NCBI RefSeq assembly: GCF_008710035.1
Contig: NZ_VYKI01000020.1
Span: 1-51,131 of the forward strand
DNA: 51,131 bases
Reading direction: 5' to 3'
Source of the DNA: Stenotrophomonas cyclobalanopsidis
GTDB taxonomy: Bacteria > Pseudomonadota > Gammaproteobacteria > Xanthomonadales > Xanthomonadaceae
Part shown: positions 47,001 to 51,131 of the stretch, one piece after another
How the letters are laid out: each line of letters opens with the position of its first letter
How positions within the stretch are numbered: position 1 is the stretch's first letter
Notes under the pieces: model-generated
Database searches by the model: none
What the model was told of the DNA's origin: nothing
Seen by the model: only the letters and a program-made list of their open reading frames with translations
Position numbers and translations under genes: made by a program

Positions 47001-47240
47001 GAAGTCCTTCCAGGGACGGCCGGGCCGTCGTTTCGGGTGGGTGTGCATACCACTTGCGGGGCCTGTTGTAAGCCAGCTTTCGCGCAAAGTCATGCTGCAT
47101 CAGCACATTTAATGACGGCCAAGTGGTATGAAACAAAGGTATTAAGAAAAATCCAGTCCAGTTGGTTGACATTTCTGTGTCTGCATGTCGAAGCTGCGTC
47201 CACGCCTGCCAACCAGGCGATCCTTTGGGAGGAGGAAACC
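47001..47240. promoter_or_regulatory. Divergent control region with an 11-bp inverted operator pair
   Basis: CATACCACTTG at 47046-47056 and its exact reverse complement CAAGTGGTATG at 47120-47130, 74 bp centre to centre, about seven helical turns. They lie between the PL6 operon and the receptor gene. Candidate promoters are weak by eye: ATGACT-N17-TACAAC reading minus near 47062-47092, and TTGACA at 47166 or TATTAA at 47140 reading plus. The FadR-type regulator encoded at 50235 is the obvious candidate to bind; this is inference. Confidence 0.6.
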
Positions 47241-50132
47241 ATGCGGCAATCTGCCGGAGCTGTACGCACCATCACGCTGTCACCCACCCCCCTCGTCGTG
47301 GCTTTGCTTGCCGCGCTGGCCGCCGCTCCGCTGGCGCAGGCACAGTCCACCACCGGCAGCGCCGGGCAGGACGCCACCACGCTGGACCAGGTGCAGGTCA
47401 CCGGCATCCGCGAATCGATGCAGAGTTCGATCAACAAGAAGCGCGACGACACGGTCGTCGCCGACGTACTCTCTGCCGATGACATCGGCGACCTGCCGGC
47501 GCCGTCGCTGGCCGATGCGATCGAAACGCTGACCGGCGCCGCCTCGACCCGCGACAAGACCGGTGCTTCGGAGATTTCCATCCGCGGCCTCGGCGCCTTC
47601 CTCAGCAGCACCAATTTCAACGGCCGCGAGATCACCAACGGCAGCGGCGACCGCTCGGTGAACTTCAACATGTTCCCGGCCGAGCTGATCAATACGGTGG
47701 CCATCTACAAGACCCAGCGCGCCGACATCATCGAAGGCGGCGTGGCCGGCACCATCGGCCTGGAGACGGTCAAGCCGCTGGAATACGGCAAGCGCTCGGT
47801 GCAGTTCGACCTGCGCGGCAGCTGGGCCGAGTATGACAAGAAGTACCGCGATGACGATGGCATCGGCTACCGCGGCACCGCCAGCTACATCGACCAGTTC
47901 GAGTTCGGCGACGGCCAGAAGCTGGGTGTTTCGCTGGGCTTCCAGCGCCTGGACGGCACCGACCCGGAAGAGAGCATCACCAGCGGTTCCACCTGGTATG
48001 CCTGCGATGGCAACCAGAACGTGGCCAACGCCAACTGTTCCGAAGTGGGCGCGCAGGCCATCGCCAACGGTGCGCCGTACTACCTGGTGCCGAGCAGCCG
48101 CATCTACCGCCTGAAGCAGGAACGCAACGACCGCCAGAGCGAGTTCGCTGCGGTGCAGTGGCGGCCCAACGATGTGGTCGAAGTGAACGTCGACTTCGAG
48201 CACACCCAGCGCAACTGGTATGAAAACCGCAGCGACCTGAGCCTGTCCAACGCGCGCCGTGGCATCACCCAGCGCGAGGTGGACGAGAATGGCATCGTCC
48301 GCCACCTGCATGGCAGTACCTCGATCGATTCCACCTCCAACCGCTACTGGCGCGGCGAGGAATACACCGGTGGCGGCCTGAACCTGATCGTGCGCCCGAG
48401 CCCGGCCTGGGAACTGTCCACCGATCTGTCCTATTCGCACACCAACCGCCTGGACAGCGAGCGCATGACCCGCCTGCGGGCCAACCAGCGCGACATCAAC
48501 AATGCCATCGTGCCGGGCATCAGCAGCGGCACCACCGGTTATGTCGACTACGACTGGGACTGGCATGGCGAAGTGCCGAGCGTGGCCCTGGCGCCGAACT
48601 TCAACGTGCAGAACTGGGATGCGTACTCCGGTGCGGCCCGCGTCACCTCCAGCGCGACCGAGAACGACCACAGGATAAAGGCCGGCCGCTTCGACGCCAG
48701 CTTCATGCCGGAGTCGGGCTTCTTCACCCGCATCAAGGGCGGCGTGCGCGCCAGCCAGGCCGACTACCGCCTGCGCGACAATACCCTGGTGACCGACTAC
48801 GACCAGCGCGTCGCCGCCGACAAGGCAAAGATCATCGCCGCCAACCAGGCCTGCCGCGCACCGTTCCCGCAGAGCGATTTCATGGATGCCGCCAGCGGCA
48901 ACACGATCTCCTCTTGGGCCTACTTCGATCCGGACTGCCTGTACCAGTCCTTCCGTGGCAGCCTCGACAGCGGCCTGGATCCGGATTTCCAGGATCCCAA
49001 CAACGTCGACATCACCGAGAAAACGCGCGCGCTGTACCTGCTGGGCGAGTTCAGCAGCAGCCTGTTCGGGCTGCCGGTCACCGGCAACGTCGGCCTGCGC
49101 TGGGTCAAGACCGATGTACGTTCGGAAGGCGTGCGCACCGACCTGCAGATCGAGGACAACGGCGACGGCACGATCCGCCTGCAGCCGACCGGCAACTACA
49201 CCACCCAGGTGTTCAAGGCCGGCAACGACAAGCTGCTGCCCAGCCTGAACGCGGCCTTCGAACTGCGTCCGGACGTACTGCTGCGCGTCGGCGCCTACCG
49301 TGCGATGTCGCGCCCGGACATCGCGGCGCTCGGTGCCGGCCGCACCATCAATGTCAGCAGCGATGCCACCTACGGCAACCTGGCCGATGCGCTGGACGAC
49401 ATCAGCGCCAGCGGCAACCCGGCCGCGCAGCCGCTGATGTCCTGGAACGGCGATCTGTCGCTGGAGTGGTACCCGAACCCGGACACCCTGCTGGCCGGCG
49501 CGGTGTACTGGAAGCAGTTCAACGGCGGCACCGCCACCGCGCTGGAGCCGGAGACCTACACCATCAACGGGCAGACCGTGACCGTGCCGGTGCGCCAGCA
49601 GGTGACCACCGACGATGACAGCACCCTGACCGGCCTGGAACTGAGCGTCACCCATCGCCTGTCCTACCTGCCCAAGCCGTTCGATGGGCTGGGTTTCAAG
49701 GTCAGCTACAACTACGCCGATGCCGACTACGAGACCCAGGATTCGCGACTGGGCGAGCAGCTGGCCGCCGATGGCACCGTCATCCCGGCCATCGTGCCGC
49801 CGGCCGGTCTCAGCGGTTTCTCGCGGCACGTGCTGTCCGGTTCCATCTACTGGGACGTGGGCCGCTTCAACATCCAGGCCATCGGCAAGTTCCGCTCGCA
49901 CTACTACCAGGACTTCACCGGCAACACCGCGCAGCAGAACCGCTACTACGACGACAACACCAGCGTCGACCTGCGCATGCGCTACAAGGTCAACAAGCAG
50001 CTGTCGCTGTCGCTGGAGCTGATGAACCTGACCAACGAACCGCGCGTGGCGTACCAGCCGCTTTACGGCAATTTCCGTGAAGTGGTGACCTACGGGCGGC
50101 GAGCGTATTTCGGTGTACGATACAAGTTCTGA
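47241..50132 (+). CDS. TonB-dependent receptor of the alginate locus
   Basis: Outer-membrane beta-barrel importer. 963 residues from ATG 47241 (GGAGGAGG upstream); an earlier in-frame start gives non-signal sequence. Signal peptide MRQSAGAVRTITLSPTPLVV... ending AQAQ; plug domain DTVVADVLSADDIGDLPAPS, then SEISIRGLGAFLSS and IIEGGVAGTIGLETVKPLEY; barrel ending in YFGVRYKF with a terminal aromatic residue. It belongs to the Xanthomonas/Caulobacter-type oligosaccharide receptors (TIGR01782-like). Divergent from the lyase operon, it is predicted to import alginate oligomers. Confidence 0.92.
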   Translation: MRQSAGAVRTITLSPTPLVVALLAALAAAPLAQAQSTTGSAGQDATTLDQVQVTGIRESMQSSINKKRDDTVVADVLSADDIGDLPAPSLADAIETLTGAASTRDKTGASEISIRGLGAFLSSTNFNGREITNGSGDRSVNFNMFPAELINTVAIYKTQRADIIEGGVAGTIGLETVKPLEYGKRSVQFDLRGSWAEYDKKYRDDDGIGYRGTASYIDQFEFGDGQKLGVSLGFQRLDGTDPEESITSGSTWYACDGNQNVANANCSEVGAQAIANGAPYYLVPSSRIYRLKQERNDRQSEFAAVQWRPNDVVEVNVDFEHTQRNWYENRSDLSLSNARRGITQREVDENGIVRHLHGSTSIDSTSNRYWRGEEYTGGGLNLIVRPSPAWELSTDLSYSHTNRLDSERMTRLRANQRDINNAIVPGISSGTTGYVDYDWDWHGEVPSVALAPNFNVQNWDAYSGAARVTSSATENDHRIKAGRFDASFMPESGFFTRIKGGVRASQADYRLRDNTLVTDYDQRVAADKAKIIAANQACRAPFPQSDFMDAASGNTISSWAYFDPDCLYQSFRGSLDSGLDPDFQDPNNVDITEKTRALYLLGEFSSSLFGLPVTGNVGLRWVKTDVRSEGVRTDLQIEDNGDGTIRLQPTGNYTTQVFKAGNDKLLPSLNAAFELRPDVLLRVGAYRAMSRPDIAALGAGRTINVSSDATYGNLADALDDISASGNPAAQPLMSWNGDLSLEWYPNPDTLLAGAVYWKQFNGGTATALEPETYTINGQTVTVPVRQQVTTDDDSTLTGLELSVTHRLSYLPKPFDGLGFKVSYNYADADYETQDSRLGEQLAADGTVIPAIVPPAGLSGFSRHVLSGSIYWDVGRFNIQAIGKFRSHYYQDFTGNTAQQNRYYDDNTSVDLRMRYKVNKQLSLSLELMNLTNEPRVAYQPLYGNFREVVTYGRRAYFGVRYKF

Positions 50133-50234
50133 ACAGGGCGGCGCGGCCAGTGGTCGCGCCGTCGCTCCATCCGGACCCGCACCGCGCACGGTGGCCCGGG
50201 ACGGGCCTGGAGGGAACCGCCAAGGGTCAGCCGC

Positions 50235-50978
50235 ATGTCCGCCAACCGCCTCTACCAGACCATCGCCGCCAAGCTCCGCAAGCTGATCGAGGACGGCGAA
50301 TTTCCGCCGGGCTCGCGCCTGCCGGGCGAGCGTGAGCTGGCCGAACGTTTCGGCGTCAGCCGGGTGACCGTGCGTGAAGCCGAGATCGCTCTGGAAGCCC
50401 AGGGCTGGATCGCCATACGCATCGGCTCGGGCGTGTACGTCAAGCCGCGCCCGACGCAGGCCGCCGGTGGCCTGCCCGATGTCAGCGCCTTCGATCTGAC
50501 TGCCGCCCGCGCGGTGTTCGAGGCCGAGGCCGCGGCGCTGGCTGCCAGCAACGTCGACGAGGCCGGCATCGCCGAACTGCAGGTGCTGGCCCAGGCCCTG
50601 TGCCGCCGCGACCTGACCGATGAGGAGGCCGGCGACTTCGACCGCCGCTTCCACCTGACCATCGCCCGCCTGTCCGGCAACCCGGTGGTGGAGTACTTCA
50701 TCCAGCAGATCTGGCGCATGCGCAGCGATCTGCCGCGGGTGGCCGAGGTCTACGCGCGGGTCTGCCACGACGACGGCGCCAGCCGCGCCGACGAGCACAT
50801 GGCGATCTTCGAGGCGCTGCGCAGCCGTGATCCGGTGGCCGCGCGCAATGCCATGCGCTACCACTTCCAGCGCCTGTTCGAGGCGATGCTGGAAGCGACC
50901 GAAAGCCAGGCGCTGGAAGAAATCCGACGGCGCACCCAGCAGGACCGCGAGCGCTTCCTGGCCACCACGCGCATCTGA
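50235..50978 (+). CDS. FadR-subfamily GntR transcriptional regulator
   Basis: 247 residues from ATG 50235. The N-terminal winged helix is ERELAERFGVSRVTVREAEI preceded by LIEDGEFPPGSRLPG. A C-terminal all-helical FCD ligand domain carries the metal or ligand histidines in DRRFHLTIARLSGN and DDGASRADEHMAIFEALRSR, then RNAMRYHFQRLF. FCD regulators commonly bind sugar acids, so DEH or KDG could be the inducer. It lies 102 bp after the receptor gene and probably controls the divergent region at 47001-47240. Confidence 0.9.
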   Translation: MSANRLYQTIAAKLRKLIEDGEFPPGSRLPGERELAERFGVSRVTVREAEIALEAQGWIAIRIGSGVYVKPRPTQAAGGLPDVSAFDLTAARAVFEAEAAALAASNVDEAGIAELQVLAQALCRRDLTDEEAGDFDRRFHLTIARLSGNPVVEYFIQQIWRMRSDLPRVAEVYARVCHDDGASRADEHMAIFEALRSRDPVAARNAMRYHFQRLFEAMLEATESQALEEIRRRTQQDRERFLATTRI

Positions 50979-50980
50979 GG

Positions 50981-51131
50981 GTTTCCAGCCAACGGCGCAG
51001 CCCCTCGTGGGGTGGTCGCTTGATGCATCGGGGTCTGTGTGTTGGGTCGGGCGGGTTGGGTTCGCGGGACACGCCGTGAATCCGTCCCTGGAGGCTCGAT
51101 GGCGCCATCCATGGCGCCAACGGTCCCGCGA
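50981..51131 (+). repeat. 30-bp module plus composite hairpin repeat, copy C (truncated by window end)
   Basis: 50981-51010 is identical to 16968-16997. After about 50 bp a stem arm TCGCGGGAC (51062-51070) pairs with GTCCCGCGA (51123-51131) around the core ACGCCGTGAATCCGTCCCTG, then GAGGCTCGATGGCGCCATCC with nested palindrome GGCGCCATCCATGGCGCC. This is the same family as the repeats at 2052-2244 and 2386-2565, with different arms. The left arm extends further left (GGGTTGGG), so its partner must continue beyond the window. Confidence 0.75.

Overview
The window looks like the chromosome of a Stenotrophomonas species, most likely of the S. maltophilia complex. The evidence is the very GC-rich sequence, many GTAG-headed palindromic REP elements of the kind described in that species (SMAG repeats), a Xanthomonadaceae-style Pil-Chp chemosensory operon, and an alginate-utilisation locus with PL6 and PL17 lyases. 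The species call rests on recognition, not on a database search.

Layout. 1-190: 3' end of an IS110-family transposase and a REP. 218-7295: recQ and dps on the minus strand, then hrpA on the plus strand; the recQ-dps gap is a mirror-symmetric set of large hairpin repeats. 7343-11800: a small exported protein (minus), relA, and a membrane-anchored repeat-rich protein. 11797-16967: a two-domain glycosyltransferase (minus), divergent from mrcB (PBP1B) and an overlapping TPR lipoprotein that is probably its LpoP-type activator. 16968-20779: a dinG/yoaA-type helicase and tsaB, bracketed by two direct copies of a ~260-bp giant hairpin repeat. 20780-22611 (minus): gshB coupled to a tonB-like gene. 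22851-34849 (plus): pilG-pilH-pilI-pilJ-chpA-chpB-chpC, the signalling array for type IV pilus twitching; pilK is absent, ChpB looks catalytically dead, and a 23-codon ORF precedes chpA. 34855-37110: a REP cluster, then bioA-rsmE (minus). 37188-39721 (plus): nudE-cysQ-mazG-ynfA, a tightly overlapping nucleotide clean-up operon. 39744-40020: a REP array with a 37-bp tandem repeat. 40031-50978: the alginate locus.

Alginate locus logic. A TonB-dependent receptor (plus) is divergent from PL6 lyase-PL17 lyase-MFS transporter-SDR reductase, with an SGNH hydrolase downstream, and a FadR-type regulator follows the receptor. PL6 would cut polymer, the receptor import oligomers, PL17 release unsaturated monomers, the MFS carrier move the monomer or its open-chain keto form (DEH) into the cytoplasm, and the SDR reduce DEH to KDG. 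KDG kinase and KDPG aldolase are not in the window. An 11-bp perfect inverted pair (CATACCACTTG / CAAGTGGTATG), 74 bp centre to centre in the divergent promoter region, is a good candidate operator.

The most unusual material is non-coding: two families of long hairpin repeats. One is the ~260-bp pair around dinG-tsaB. The other has a conserved core held by copy-specific but self-complementary arms, which points to selection on structure.
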